DNA of 64,000 nucleotides, taken from the NCBI GenBank assembly GCA_022702545.1, contig JAHRBC010000005.1, positions 4,418,501-4,482,500 of the forward strand, given 5' to 3'. The DNA is from Phycomyces nitens. Taxonomy: Eukaryota > Mucoromycota > Mucoromycetes > Mucorales > Phycomycetaceae. Positions within the stretch are counted from its first letter, which is position 1. The number at the start of each line of letters is the position of its first letter. A program made the translations under genes and the position numbers. Shown piece by piece: positions 10,304 to 24,378 of the stretch. The notes under the pieces are model-generated. The model did no database searches, was not told the DNA's origin, and saw only the letters and a program-made list of their open reading frames with translations.

Positions 10304-11832
10304 CTAGACACCCATGATCTTGAATCTTTCATTGGGTGGGGCTTGGCTAATGACAATCCGGCCAGCATAAGACAGGGAAGCAAATGTCCATGTATCTGCC
10401 GGGCTCCAGACAGCCGAATAGACACTGTCTTCGTGCTGGTCAAAAGTGCAGATCAAGCCATCTGTGGGTGTATAGCTAAAGATGCCAAAATAAATATAGA
10501 GGGATACAGAGGGGAGAGTGGGGGTGGGGGTGGGGTACAGGGCTAGAGAAGTATAGTTTACCTATTCCAGTAAGCATCCGTATCAATCGAGTCGCTGGCC
10601 TGCTCATTACGCAGATAGGAAGCTGACGATACAGACACCACATTGTGCAGATTGACGAGAGTATCCGAACTCGAGGTCAATAAGAGTTGATCATGAAATG
10701 TGTTGAATGCCACAGACCAGACCCTTTGTTTTTTTTTATATAAAAAGAATCGTCAAGATCATCTTCCTTTGTGTTTTGTGTGTATCTTACCAGTGAGTGT
10801 GTCCAGACACGACCATGATCGGCTCATCAAGGTGGCGGATATCCCAGATGCGCACCTCGGCATCATCTCCACCCGTTGCCACATGGAATGGTTTGTTTGC
10901 ATTGTAATCCACGGCCCTGATGGTGCTCTTGTGGGCATCTTTACGGACAAACTGGGACTTTTTTGATCGAAGGTCCCATCCAGCCAAGCATTGGGCTCCC
11001 ACTGCAACCACATCTGGTCCATGAGGATTCCATACCGCATTCTGAATCCCATCAAGGCTTGGAGAGTGGGGATTAGATTCAAATGTCTGTCCAACATCCA
11101 CATCAACAATTGTCTATTCCAAATAATAGCATAGATGGTTCAAAAACACAAGCACAAACATGAATAATAATTTAATCAAACACTTACAGAAACATGATCA
11201 AGGTCATGGAGGCGGATGTGTGTTGGATCAAGCGAGACCACCTTGTTGTTTTCCTTTATGGGATCCCACAATACTCTTTACCAATATTGAGTGCCTTTTG
11301 TTGATCCTAACCCAATCCTACCTTTTGATTCCCTCTTGCTCAAGACTGATTACTTTGACAAGACTCGTGTCACCTTCCCGAGACCATTCTGGCTTTCTCC
11401 ACAAGGTTGCCTTTCTTTGCCTTGGATTGCTGGACACTTGGTCAAATATCAGCAAGTCTCTCCTGTGTCTCGGTGGGCATACCTTGACTATGAGTAGTAA
11501 AGAACAAATCTTCATTGGCAGGACATGATGCAATATCCCACACTTCATCTGCATGAGCATACATTGTAGATTTGACTTGGGCTTGTTCGTCATCGTATTT
11601 CAACAGACACACGCCATTATCCTTTGCTCCCACTGTGCCGACTAGGAACTGGCTCTCTTCTGTACTTGCTTTGACCGAAGTAAGGCACCGTGCCTATTGG
11701 GGTTTATTACATGGTTTTAATATTAAAAAAAAAAAGAAACATTTATCAATAAAGCAGCATTTTGGGGGTTGCTTTTATTGTTTATTCTTTTACCTGATGA
11801 CGAAGACCGTGAACACATGAACTCTCGGCCAT
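10304..11832 (-). CDS. EIPR1/TSSC1-like WD40 protein
   Basis: WD40 beta-propeller related to human EIPR1 (TSSC1), which binds the EARP and GARP tethering complexes and acts in endosome-to-Golgi traffic and dense-core vesicle sorting. Seven exons: 11832-11794, 11693-11483, 11436-11322, 11275-11188, 11113-10791, 10723-10562, 10475-10304, total 1110 nt, 369 aa. Family marks: HGLRHQARCLT at the N terminus, HADEVWDIASCP, VLWDPIKENNKVVSLD, the DAHKSTIRAVDYNANKP block, GGDDAEVRIWDIRH, HDQLLLTSSSD, and the C-terminal DQHEDSVYSAVWSPAD with FASLSYAGRIVI. The human protein is about 387 aa. The gene is divergent from Ste24, with 211 bp between starts. Confidence 0.9.
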
Positions 11833-12043
11833 TACTGCAGCCCTTTATTTCTATGCCCTAAAAACCCCACATCTGCCCGCTCATTTCAACCAATGCTTTG
11901 CTAAAGGAGGAAACTAATCCCATCCCCAGTCACATAGATTAGCACACCCAAAAAAGACTTGCCATAAGAGATAAAAAAAAACTACACGAAACTCGTGTTT
12001 TATTCTATAGTTTGCATTCATCAGCCATCAATCAGTCTCTAGG
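11833..12043. promoter_or_regulatory. Compact bidirectional promoter (EIPR1-like / STE24)
   Basis: Only 211 bp separate the two divergent start codons, so both core promoters must lie here. No clear TATA box is visible for either gene. Confidence 0.5.
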
Positions 12044-13656
12044 ATGGATTTCTCGATAATCCAGCCGTTGTTGGATGGAATCAACTACAAGGCCTATGTG
12101 CTTGGGTTCTCCATCATTGTCTATTTCTTTGAACAATACCTCAAGTAAATCATCAGTCGAGTTCCCCGTCAATTCATCCTAACCCATTTCTTAGCTTTCG
12201 TCAGTACCGTCGCTATCTCTTGAAAGAACGTCCTAGCGACCTTGCTGACATTGTGAGCCAAGAAGACTTTGCAAAGGCCCAGAGCTACAACCTCGAAAAG
12301 TCCCAGTTTGGATTTATTGAAAACGCGTACAAGCAGGCTGAGACTATTGCCATGCTTGGCTTGGACTTTTTGCCTTTTATTTGGGACTTTTCTGGCCGCT
12401 TGATGCTGTCTGTTGCTGGCTATGGTCCTGAATATGAGATTGTCCAGTCCATTGTCTTTACCATCCTTTTCTCGACTATTTCTACCCTTACATCCATGCC
12501 ATTCTCGCTCTATTCCACATTTGTTATCGAGCAGCGCCATGGATTTAACAAGCAGACCCTGGGTCTATTCTTTATGGATGCCATCAAATCACACCTCATC
12601 ATGGTTGTGATCATGGTTCCTTTCTTGGGTGGATTCTTGCGCATCATCCGCTCTACTGGCGACAACTTTTATCTGTACATCTGGGTGGCCATGTAAGCAT
12701 TTAGTTAAAAAGAGGGATTGTGGGATGAACTGCATAGTAATCTATTATGCGTACATGTGTGTGTGGGTCTGTGCAACTATAAAGGTTGGTTTTCCAGTTT
12801 GTCATGATCAACCTTTACCCTACCTTGATCCAGCCTCTGTTCAACAAGCTGACTCCTCTCGAGGATGGCGAATTAAAGTCCAAGATCGAGGCCTTGGCTG
12901 CCCGTATCGACTTTCCTCTCAAGAAACTCTATGTTATTGATGGCAGCAAGAGATCCAGCCATTCGAATGCTTACTTTTATGGTTTTGGCAAGAACAAGCA
13001 CATTGTCTTGTTTGATACCCTGATTGAGCACTCTACCGAAGAAGAAATCTGCGCCGTGCTTGGTAAATAAGATCTTGTTTTGTTCCAATTGATTAATCGC
13101 ATAGTCTTTTTTTTTTCTTAGCTCATGAATTGGGCCATTGGGCAATGAGCCATACTCTGCGTATTCTTGCTTCTAGCCAAATGTACCTCTTCCTCGTCTT
13201 TTGGCTGTTTTCATTCGCCATTCACAGCGAGCATCTCTACCGTGACTTTGGATTCTCTACCATGCCTACTCTTATCGGTTTCTTGCTCTTCCAGTTTGCA
13301 TTCTCTCCCTTGGACAGTGTCATAAACTTTTTGATGCATGTCTATCAGCGCAAGAATGAATTTGAAGCAGGTAAAGATGGATTTTGAATTCTTAAAGACA
13401 ATACAAGACAAGACAATATCTGATCTGATATAATTCTACTTTAGATGCCTATGCTCTCAAGTTGGGCTATGCTGCTACTCTCCGCAGCGCCTTGATCAAG
13501 TTGAGTATCAAGAATCTCGGTGGCTTCAACATTGATCCCTGGTATTCTGCCTGGAATCATTCCCACCCCAGTCTTACCGAGCGCCTCAAGGCATTGGGTG
13601 TCCAGCCCACTTCGGACACTCCAATTACCCAGGAAGAGACAAAGAAAGAACAATAA
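12044..13656 (+). CDS. STE24: CAAX prenyl protease 1 (Ste24 zinc metalloprotease)
   Basis: ER and inner nuclear membrane protease that cleaves prenylated CAAX proteins and, in yeast, the a-factor precursor. Five exons: 12044-12144, 12195-12692, 12785-13062, 13122-13370, 13445-13656, 1338 nt, 445 aa, close to the family length. The zinc motif HELGH is at residues 294-298, at the start of exon 4; the third ligand motif NEFEAD follows at about 371-376, split by the last intron. Several hydrophobic helices and the conserved [11 protein letters not shown] and [15 protein letters not shown] blocks are present. The C terminus (KKEQ) is hydrophilic. Confidence 0.95.
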
Positions 13657-14868
13657 AAAAAATATTTAGATAATTCCAATATTTCAATTAAAAATGTCTT
13701 TTCTTTTAAACAATTATAAATCCCATGGAATTGTTCAAATGGCAATTTATAAAACTTTAAAGAGTTTATTATATTTGATAATAATTATCGTCATGCCAAG
13801 CAAGCAAGATTGTGAGATTTTGATCCCTTTCTGTTAAAAATAGACTCGGCAATGCTTATTTTAGAGAAGCTATTATTTTTTAAGAAAAAGTGTTTTGTAC
13901 AGATCTGGGGCTGTATAATACTAGGTACAAATCTCACACGCCTTTTGCATCATCATCAAAGCCTGTACGGCAATGTAAGGGGGAGTGTGCATGCTTCATC
14001 TTTCCTCTCACTCCTTTAAGCCACGATCTCAATAGTACAAAGGTTATGCTGTCTGTTTGAAAGGCCTTACCCTTGAATATAGTCAAGAAGAATCCTGCAT
14101 ATTTTACCAGGTACACTTTTATATAAAGAACACAATACATCTTTACATCTCGATGTATGTATGTAGGTATGTATGTAAATAGGGCGCAAAGGGCACTAGA
14201 TAAAGAGGAGAACTAACCAACAAGTATAATAAGAACTGGCGTAAAATAGCAATAGAGATTGCCTTTATATATATATTAAGAGATATCTTCTTTGGAATCC
14301 GTAATCGTCAAGTGCTGGCTATCATTGATTTTAAATCAATCTTGTCTTTATGTATGTTCTCACAAAACAAGAGTTTATATTATCGTATCTTGGAAAATAA
14401 AGGGAATTGTTCCCTTAAACTCTATCAACTCTCCTTGTGTTTCTAAAAATATATATGTAAAAAGTAGCGCCACTCCTTTGATGGTATTTTGACAGCGATT
14501 CTGTATACAACACATGGTCGTTTATAGCCATGTGTTTATTTCATCAGTAGAAATAATTGTAAAGATGATTATTAGAAGTTAATTAATATTATTTTATAAA
14601 ATAAAATAAACACTCTCAAAGCCAAGTATGTCAAAAAGACACAGTGTATTTGTGATACCAATTGGGTTTTCTTAAAGAACAACTCATCATATTAATTCTA
14701 TATAAATTTTCTTGCCTAACAGATATATATATAGAGAGAGATACATATGTATATGTAATGTACATTTAATTTATTCATAAATGCATGTATTTGTTAGTGA
14801 ACATTTATATATATATATATATAAACGAATATTTTCCAACAATCTGAATACACCATGCTTTCTGATAT
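13657..14868. other. AT-rich intergenic region between convergent genes
   Basis: Tail-to-tail gap between STE24 and UGGT. It holds only AT-rich sequence with short TA repeats (about 14700-14822). No gene or RNA recognised. Confidence 0.5.
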
Positions 14869-17800
14869 CTACAGCTCATCGTGTTTATCAGTATTGGCAC
14901 GCTGGGTGTCTTCCAGTACATCAATAACATCTTCAAATCCTCCGCCTACAACGCCATCAAACACTTGGTGGATAATTCCAGCCGAAGAATGCTTTGCACT
15001 TGACTGAGAACTCGTTGTTGCTGTTGTTATGACCGGTGTGCGAGACATGGACGAGGATTCAGATGACAAGCGAGCCGCAACCTTCTTTTTTAGTTGAGAC
15101 ACTTGGTTATCATAAACCTCCCATTCAGGAAGCTGTCTGCGAGCACGATCGAGTTTTGGCTCCTTTGTGAGCGGGTTGTTGCACTTTATAAAATCATATA
15201 CACATATATGAGATCCAAGGCCTATATAATATTGCAATTGTACTTACCAGATCAATTGTCTTGGCCGTCTTTAGGCTTTCATCGCTACACCATGTCTCAC
15301 ACCACAGCCATTCCTGAGGCAAAGAGTGAATGGGCACAATATGTTGCATGTTGTTGGGTAAATCTTGGTCGAGATTGGCAAGAGAATGAGGGTCGGCACT
15401 CAGCTGCTGGTATTGGGCACGGAGGCGATCACCAGCTGCCATACGTCTAAACTGTACAAGATCGACAACATAAAGGGCACTATAGGTAATAGTTTTCATG
15501 TGTTGCAATATTTAAATCAGTACTTTTTGTCTACAATCGTGTTGCTCTTACCTAATGTGATAAGGACGTTCTTTCAAGTGCTCCTTCCAGTATCCTTGGG
15601 TCCAGAATCTAAATCCGTCCATCTCGGTACGGTCACTGCAGAATGGAGTGTAGCCATAGGGTGCTCCATGAAGATCCATATCAACCAACTCTTTCATATC
15701 TGCACGAACAATCTTTTTTGTTTTTGTTTTCAAAGAGATTAATATTTAATTAAAAACAATGTATTAAGCCTACCTGATCAGCATCGACAAAGATGACCTT
15801 GTCAAGGCTGAGAGGAAAGAGAACGTCCAAAAACAAAATCTTGTAACTAGGAAACCAATCAGTAAACAGTTGGTATATACATGTTGATCAAGGCGCTTAC
15901 CCCCAGATTGTTCTCTGCTTCTCTTTTTGAGATCTGAGCCAAGATGGCCACTTGTAGGTTACCATTTCATAATCAAACTTGTATTCCTTTGCCAGCTCGG
16001 GCAAAAAGTCCTAAAAGATCTTTAGTCTTGCGTTCATGCTACAAAAACAGTATCTTTATTTTTATATATATATTATTGATAGCCATACCTTGAAAGAGGG
16101 GGACAAAAAGTCCTCGATAAACCAAAACTTGACTGTACTTTGAGTATGTTCCATGACAGATATGATCATAATCGACAAGAAACGTTCGTAGAGTTGTCCA
16201 GATGCAACAGAAAATATGTTAATGTCAGCTTGTTTTGGCTGACTCGAGAGCTGATCAGATTCATTTGTTTTGCTACTATCCCCAAATATTCTGGTAAAGC
16301 AAGAATTAATAATACTGGTAATCAAAACTCCAAGAAAACTTACTTGTTTGTGAGGGACGACCAAATGCCCTGTTTTTTCTTTTCGGTACCATGTCCAGAT
16401 GAAGAAGCATGATCAAGAACCTGATTAGGATCAACACCTTCGTTATGCTTCACCTGAGGAAACACGGTTAGGCCTTCAAAGGAAGTCAATGGCAAGAGTG
16501 TGTAATCCGAATTGGTTCCATGGCTCAAAGACCCACTCTTTTCCCATTTTCCATGAGTGCCGACACTCTCAATGTGGTACATATCATTCGAAGGTCCTTC
16601 TCTTAATCCAAGTCTCCAGACACCTGGCAATGCTTTTAATTGGAAATATCCCAGGTTGGCCATAACGATGGTGTCGGTTGTGACTGGGTTAGATGGGGTG
16701 CCAAGTACAAACTGAAGTCCTCGGGGAGGTCCATGTGTAGAGGCGTCCATGCAGTGCCCTTCCAAGAGAATATGTTCGAGTTCGTAGACGGCAGATACCG
16801 AGGGCTGATGAGCACCCAGGAAGGTCAATTGAATGTTGTCTAGATCCATGTTTGCCTCCTTGACAGTGACATGCCATGATTTAATAGTGTCTACACGCAA
16901 GGTGTACAGTGGATCTGTGGGTAAACCAGCAAAGAATGCCATTGGCACCTCAATCTCTCCAGCCTTGTCAAAGTGGGGTTCTCTGTCAAATACTTGGCGG
17001 TAAAATTGCTTCAGAGGGACTTCCTTGACTTCAGTTTCAGGGTTCATATAGATCTTTATGTAAACACCACTCAGGCCAGAAAGAGTTTCAAGCAAATGAG
17101 ACCACTTTTGAGCAGCCTCACTCAGAGGATCCAAAGTCACACCAATCTCGATAAAAGCAGTAGATGGATCACCAACCGAGAAGCTAGTTTTGTTTCCGTT
17201 TAGATAATCATAAGGGCGCTGGCGACTGGTGGGCTGTCCTTGGTCAAACACATCTGTTGTCATGGTAGCCTTGTCGGCTTCCAGAATAGAGTTGACAAGT
17301 GTTATTGTATCAGCGAGCAGATTGCTTTCGATATTCTTTTCAACACTCTCAAGTGCATTCTTAATTGGTTCGACCCGGTTATTGAATTCAAAGCTGTAGA
17401 GAGCAGTAAAGTCGTCTGCGGTAAATTCAACATCAAGAGGGAATGGACCAACTGTCTGCAATCCAACCAAAATATTAGATGTTCTGATATTTGACCATTA
17501 AACATGTTTCTAAAACACTTACTCTGCCATTGATAACAGCACCCGTAAAATCACTCTGCATTCCCAAGTGCTTCAAGACATCACATATATACTTTACATC
17601 CTTTGCCTTTTCTCTTGAAAACATGCGAACAATTGAGGCACCAGGAGAGAATGCCTTGACCTGATTAATCAGCTTAGCACTCTTTTCTTCCTCGGCACTC
17701 TGAATTGCAGCCAAAAGAAGCTCTTTGATTCTGGGAATTTCTGTGATCCTTCCATAGATCTGGCTATACCAAACATCTGAAAACACAGGCTTATCTGACT

Positions 17801-20740
17801 TTTTGGTTTCTGACAAGACATTGCTATAGCCAGAACCCTCTGGGTTGTGGATCAGAGAAACACGGGTTTGGTTGTTTGTTTCCTATGAGCAAGTTTGAGT
17901 CTACACATACTTGACAGCAATATCATTCACACGTTCATACCACAAAGCTCAAGGCTTCCAAGGCAAGTTTGAGGCCTTGGAAAGTATCCAAATTAGCCAC
18001 AATCCACAAGTTTGTGTTTATTACAGACTCATCATCTAGACAAAAAGATTACTGTAAGTTTTTTTTTCCAGTCGTTCTACTCTAGCATGCCTTTTCCACT
18101 TACTGTTTTGAAGGTAGTGCAGACTCTTAAAGGCCTCAAATTCCTTGTAGACCGGAAGGACCTTTAAAGGATGACTTTCAGAGGGAGCAATATAAGGATT
18201 ACGAGAACCGGCCACATAAGACTGTGTGAGTAGATAGCTGTAGATGTTTTCTTTTGGCTTTATCAATCCATAATAAATCTATTTCATACACAACTGCTGA
18301 TTAGACAAACGATTGCTTTGCTTGGTATCTTTGTCTTACGGCATTGGTAATCAGTTGGGTTTGCTCTTGTAATCCTTGCATCAAGGTTCGTGTCCAGGGC
18401 TATAACAATCCATCGTGTTTGTTTTAGGATATCATTTCTAATAGGTTTGCTTGGGCTTACCATGTCATTGCTGTATTCCAGGAACTTTCCATTGAGGAAC
18501 ATGGCACCCTCACTATCTTTTGCAATTCCCATCTTTCTCAAGAAACCACTGAGTTCCTTGATGTAGTCTTGTTCATCGTTCAAGACCTCTACAAAGGATT
18601 TTATCTGCTTTGATTTTGGCTTTCCTTCATTGACAATAGTTTGAGCAAAGGCAGACTCAATAATGGATAGAGAGGCCTCTAGTTCCTGTTCAACTTCGAC
18701 CATATCCGCCAACTAATGATGGATGAGTAAAATGATTTAGTATTTTGAATAAATAAAAACATAATTAATATCCAACCTTTGACAGGAAATCCATGGCTTG
18801 GTTTGTACCATACTCTCTGGCAATATAATTGACCGCTTTTGCTGCCACAGTAGCTATTAAACATGGTGTTAATATAAAAGCAGTTTATAAATCCTACTTA
18901 TAATTCAATTGCTGGGTTACCTGGTGAGTCCTCGTCTCCAACAACAGGCAACAGACCGAATCTGATGGGAGTGCCTCTTTTTACCATTTCTAAAACTTCA
19001 TTTTTCATGCGGGTAAGGGCAGCATGGGAGCTTAGATTATCAACCATCAATAGGTTGTAGATGTTTTTACGGATTGTTCTCAGTTGACCAGGATAGGTAG
19101 GTTTCAGCAACTAGAATATGCAAAAATCATCAAGTTTACACTTTGGACTAATCATTCAACTTACATCAAATAGATTTTCACTCCACCCTTCGTAACGCGC
19201 TTCATTTTCAATATCATTCCACCAAAGTGCCAAGCCTTGTTCGCGTACATCATAAATATCCTTTGGAGAGTTGGTGTCGTGTACATCTTCATGGGAAAGG
19301 GCATGTGATGAGACGAGGTCAATGGATTGTCTTGACGTGAGTCCAAGAAGCTTCAACGAATCAATCAACTCGCGTTCACGTTTCAAGACACGGACAAGGC
19401 TTTGAAGATTAAGATTAACTGGTGCCCCCTTATTCTTCCAAAAAAAAACACGCACACACACTTACTAGAAAGGATCGACTTGTTCTACTTCTACACCCTG
19501 ACCATTAAACCAGATTGCATTGGTGCCTCCACGAATCATCGAAGCCTGATTCTCTTTGATTTCATGGACATACTCATCGTCCAGTTCTACCTGACTCACA
19601 CTCTTTGCATACTTTGGAAAATCTTGGGATAATTGAATCAAAGCCTCAAGAGGGTTTTCGGCTGTAGCAATAAACCGCCCGGCCTTGAGACCAAGTGCCC
19701 CAATTTCTTCAGACACAAGAGGTGCAATAGATGTCTTTGAGGTCTCAAACAGGCTGTTTCCAACCTTTCTTCCAAAGCTAGACACCTTGTTGATAAATGT
19801 CTTTTGCTTATTTTCTATAAGAATGTAAAAGGTTAACATTAGATGTTTACATTACTTGATCGTCTATTCTCTGTTTTTTTAGGTGGAAAGTATTACCTTG
19901 TACTGCCTTGTCATCAATTACCAGATAGTCTGTATTCTTGAGCGCCAATTCAACACCGTAACCTGTCAAATACAAGGGTGTACCAGGAGATGAAGAAGGC
20001 TTGTATCGAACTACATAGGACACTCCATACTTGTCGACAGCATTTGTCATGAATGCATGGAACTTTCCAAAGCTAGGAGAGAATTCCGAGGTATATAAAA
20101 ATACCACAGGTGTCCCTTGATCGGAAGGATGGGAAGGATGGAGGATATGATCGAATGGAAAGACAACTGATTTTGTATCGGTTTGGTCCATAGCCTTGAT
20201 GGCCTCTTCAAGCTTAGCCAAATCGCACACCTGGACACCTCCCGCCTGTGCCCATACTTTGCAAGTTTTGTCATACTCTGACAAAAGAGGCAAAACGCTG
20301 TTGGTGTACAATTGGTGATGAGCCTCGACGCGAGGTGATGCGAGATGAAGAGATAGTGAGAGCTTGATGCTTTCGATTCCTTCGGGATAAGATGCATGAC
20401 CATTGTCTTGAACTGTCTTTATGTAGTCCTCGTAGAGCTTTTGAGGTGTGCGAGGGCTGGAATCAGAGTGATGTAACAGATCGCTGACGAATGAAAAGTA
20501 GGTTGTCTCATTCTCCATTGACACAGTCTCACTAGATTGAGTATTTTAAATGTTTTTCTTTTTTTTAGCACAATGACCAAGAGTATTTAATAGATAATCA
20601 TACGCTATTTCGATGGATAGATGAGGTGCACTCCATGGAGCCACCAAGGTTAATTCTACTGGGGGTGAGTTTGCGAGTGCAGCCAGACAGTAGGTGCTGA
20701 TTAACGCCAGACTCAGGACGCCTCTTGCTGTCCCTTTCAT
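14869..20740 (-). CDS. UDP-glucose:glycoprotein glucosyltransferase (UGGT)
   Basis: ER folding sensor that re-glucosylates misfolded N-glycoproteins so that they re-enter the calnexin cycle. Many short exons on the minus strand; I recognise the pieces but did not resolve every junction (the exon 1/2 boundary near 20.55 kb is unclear). The start at 20740 gives a signal peptide ([20 protein letters not shown]). The first part holds the thioredoxin-like repeats ([16 protein letters not shown], 20.5-19.9 kb). The middle includes a block ending in [12 protein letters not shown] (about 16.6 kb). The C-terminal GT24 catalytic domain runs from [17 protein letters not shown] (16.2 kb) through the DxD motif in VIFVDADQ (15.79 kb), [20 protein letters not shown] and [13 protein letters not shown] Ser/Thr-rich tail ends in HDEL, an ER retrieval signal. 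It is the longest gene in the window. Confidence 0.93.
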
Positions 20741-22132
20741 GACACGATGTATTGTTTTGTATAAAAGAGCGTTCGAGGAAGCCTGGGTGGAAAAGACGCG
20801 TGAAGAGAAAAAAAGCCTTGTAAATTTAAAGCACTGTGGTTGATATTTCTCTGTATATATTTCTTTAACTTTTTGGCATGAATAAAAAAGATCTGATGTA
20901 CGCGGAGCTTGTAAATTTAAAGTCGAATGAATGTACTCCACGTAAAGATGGAAAGCAAAAGCACAAGACTCTCTACTTATTGAGTTGAGAGCTATTTGGC
21001 TGTGAATTGGCTTCAATTGAGATTGGCATATTCCAAGCCAAGTCCTGGCTAGTGCTTTCATCTTGTTACCTATCAAAATCATACAGCCGTAAAAAGAAAT
21101 ATTGAATTGTGACAGAAAAGGTGTACTCTGTCCTATTTCCATTTGTAGAAATGTCACTTTAAAAATACATATGTTTATTTTTCTATATCGGCACTTTAAT
21201 AATTGCCAGTGCAAAAGCAAGATTGAGACGAATCAAAAAAGAGTTTATTTTTCCAGCACTGGAGTATAAGCGGAATTTGTAAATATTGTTGTATTTTGGT
21301 CTCCGTCCAAACATGGGAATATTGGGTGGAAAAAAAGAACATCTTTTTTGCATTGATAAAACCATCTTATTCTATTATTTTCATAGGAATCGTACCATGG
21401 AAAATACATCCCGTAATCTTCTTTTGATACACAAAACACGTTGCAGGTATTGGAAGATATTGTTATAAAGTGGCTTTAAATCTATCCACAATCTTATTCT
21501 TTTAAGCAACAAAACTTGACCTTGGCTCGAAAAAGATTGTTCCTTATGCTTACATTGTTTGTTTCATGTGAATGGTACTTGATATACAGTTTTTGACATT
21601 TATCTACATTTATTTTATTTTATTTTAAAAAAAAAATGCCACATCTTTGAGATTTAGGATGATCTTCAACTGGTGTTTTTACTGTGAATTTGTTGATATA
21701 TCTAATTATTGACTTTACGACTTTAATATTATTGGATATTCAGCTCACATCTTTCAATGTCAATAATACTGTCTTTTTTTTTTTTGAAAAACTGAACGCA
21801 TATGCTTACTGCTGTAATAAATCATATTAAGCCAAAATAACAAGTGATCCCGAGACAAAAACTGCTTTTACATTTTTGTCTTTTGGCGCCTAAATTACAA
21901 GTGTTCTTGCATTCTACCTGCAAGGTTATAAACTTTTTTTTAGTAAAATAATAATAATAATAATAATAATAGTAATACATATAATAGTTTATATATTTTT
22001 CTCTAAATATCAGTCTGTTACATGGGATTCTCCCAACAGAAAGAAGCAAAAAAAAAGAAAGCGATTAGATGTACAACATGATAGGTAATCCAACTTCAAA
22101 AATACTCCTTGATAATAAAATAATAAAAATTA
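20741..22132. other. Intergenic region upstream of UGGT
   Basis: About 1.4 kb with no recognisable gene. A 64-codon minus-strand frame at 21245-21439 looks somewhat protein-like but has no ATG at its head and no known motif. An (AAT)n run lies at about 21947-21970. Confidence 0.4.
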
Positions 22133-23476
22133 TTATGGAGATATCTTGAATTGGTCCGTTAGAATGGACAGCCCAGTCTTGGTGTCGACCATATATCCCT
22201 CAGGTGTTCTATTCAGATGAATGGATATACCTCTCAAGAACTTTATACACGATCCAGAGTTTGGAAATCCAAGCTCTTGTGCAATAAATTCTACAGAAAT
22301 GCCCATCTTATACCTAGAGAACAAGTATGAGTATTATGTTGAAATAAAAACATTTGATCAGGTTGGGTATACTTACGCCTTACAACACATTGCAAGCGCC
22401 TTGATTCGTTCACGAACTACAAATTTGTCCATAAGGTGCCCTCCCATGTTTGGAGCACTTTTATACAGCTTAAAAAATGTATGATAATTGCACATAGACA
22501 GTGCTTTACTGACACCCAATGCATGCTGCACACATGGACTATCTCGTTCGGGTTTTCCAACGAGTTCCTTCATAAGGTCATTGAGATCTATATAAAACGT
22601 TAGATACCTCGTCAGTATGATGTATAGTTACAAGAAAATGAATATTACCACACATATTCTGTAAGAATAGAAAATAAAGTATCCTATAAGCAATAAACTC
22701 ATCTCGATTGCCTCTAATGTCTAATGTATACAATTGCTTTAATTGTGCTTGGCATTGATTGTATTCTCCCATGTCACCCTATAAGATATCAGTAAATATT
22801 GAAGAAGTGAGAACATGTTTACCACATACGATGGCTAATTGACTCTAGATACAATTATATACGTCTTTACCTTTTCAAGAGCAATACGAGCATGAACCTC
22901 ATAAACCTTGACAGTAAACTTGTTCCGAATACATTGAACCTGTGCAGAGAGTACCAATCTGAGATTAGTTTTATGTATACCAGACATTAAATATCACTTA
23001 CAGTCAAGTCTTGTCGTATGGACTTCATTTGATCACAAGTGTATGTGTAGTCTTTGTATTTATTCCAGTGTACTGTCATGTATTTGAATGCCTGTTTCAA
23101 GATCGATAGAGGTCTTACGGTACTCGGATTAACTGCCTAGAACAAAAACATTGAGAATTGAATCGGTATATCCAAGCAAGTCTTACCGAAGTAATACGTA
23201 AATATGGCTTTTCAAGATTGGTACATGTTCCAATCACTGGTTTTCCATGCCAGTACTCTTCTCCATTCTAATTAAATAAAATAAGGAGTTAGTATAGTTC
23301 TTTTGGCCATCTTTGGTCATCTTTGGACTCAATACCTCATCCACCTTGAGCTCTAGACTTGTTGGTTTGATCTGCTTAACAGGCTGGTCATCTTCAAATC
23401 GTTTTGCTCTCAATTCCCGTCGACGCTTTTCTTCTGGAGTGTCTTCAATATCAGCCATATTCATATCTCTCTTCAT
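22133..23476 (-). CDS. SAC3/GANP-family protein, Thp3/LENG8-like
   Basis: Member of the SAC3/GANP/Thp3 family with a C-terminal PCI-like fold; yeast Thp3 acts with Csn12 in transcription elongation and splicing, and human LENG8 is its relative. Seven exons: 23476-23336, 23267-23187, 23136-23002, 22939-22871, 22778-22649, 22587-22377, 22313-22133, 948 nt, 315 aa. Family marks: EEKRRRELRAKRFEDD near the N terminus, VIGTCTNLEKPYLRIT, NPSTVRPL, CDQMKSIRQDLT, VQCIRNKFTVKVYEVHARIA, GDMGEYNQCQAQLKQLY, FIAYRILYFLF, GGHLMDKFVVRERIKAL. LENG8 has a long disordered N-terminal half that is absent here. In-frame ATGs at 23464 and 23458 are alternative starts. Confidence 0.88.
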
Positions 23477-24378
23477 GGATCTTATTCATGATTTATGGTT
23501 AATGTCCTTGTTCTCTTTACCCAATAAGTATCCCACCTACATAGTTTTAACATTTGATTCGTTGGCAGATTTTGTTCTCTTACTGCACATGCTATATTAT
23601 TATCATGCTTTAGGTCATCTCGTATAGTTATATTACAGGCATTGTAGCCTGCCTCGGTAATTGTTTGCTTACATGGGTAACATAAAATCACTCCAGTCCA
23701 TAAAAATCATGTCTTGTTCTTTGGCTGAGGCGATTGTGAGCTTAAGCTCTTCTATTAATTCTTTCTCCTTCTTAGGCAAGCAATGCTCAAATGCAGATGC
23801 TACATACTCTCTATCTCATCCATCACTAATTTGCTCAAATCAGAGTTCTCCATTTGTATGCCCCTTTTTTTATCTTTACCTTAGGCTTTGTGGCCATTGT
23901 GAGCGTTCTGTCTTGGTAGCAATAGAACCCAAATGTGACTTGAGGGTTTTTTTATTCATGTTTGGACAAAACTGTAGTGGCGCTTTTGTAAAGCAATGGC
24001 GTATTTTTTAACAAATGATTTTATAAAGCAGGGTAATCAAAGTAAAAAAAGGACGATTATAAAACATACATTGAGTTCAAAGTGATGTCATGGCAACTTG
24101 GGATCCATTGACTTGATTTTGTCGAGATAATCTAAAGCCGGTCACAAAGTGGTTCCTATGGCTTGATCTTAAACCCTATCAAATTGGACGCAATGCAAAG
24201 AGTTTCGGGTATTCTTTGGACTGGATATACTTGTCTAGAAAACAGATTAGTGCATAAAAAAATGTCTTGGGGCCAAAGATAAACCTCTTTTTTCTTTTAA
24301 TATAGACATTGTTACTTTATTATGATATGATTATTATTAAGATTTCTATTTGATTTATACATTAATTATTACAATGGT
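23477..24378. other. Intergenic region
   Basis: About 900 bp between the SAC3-family gene and the 3' end of the kelch gene. I see no coding region with recognisable content and no RNA gene. Confidence 0.4.
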
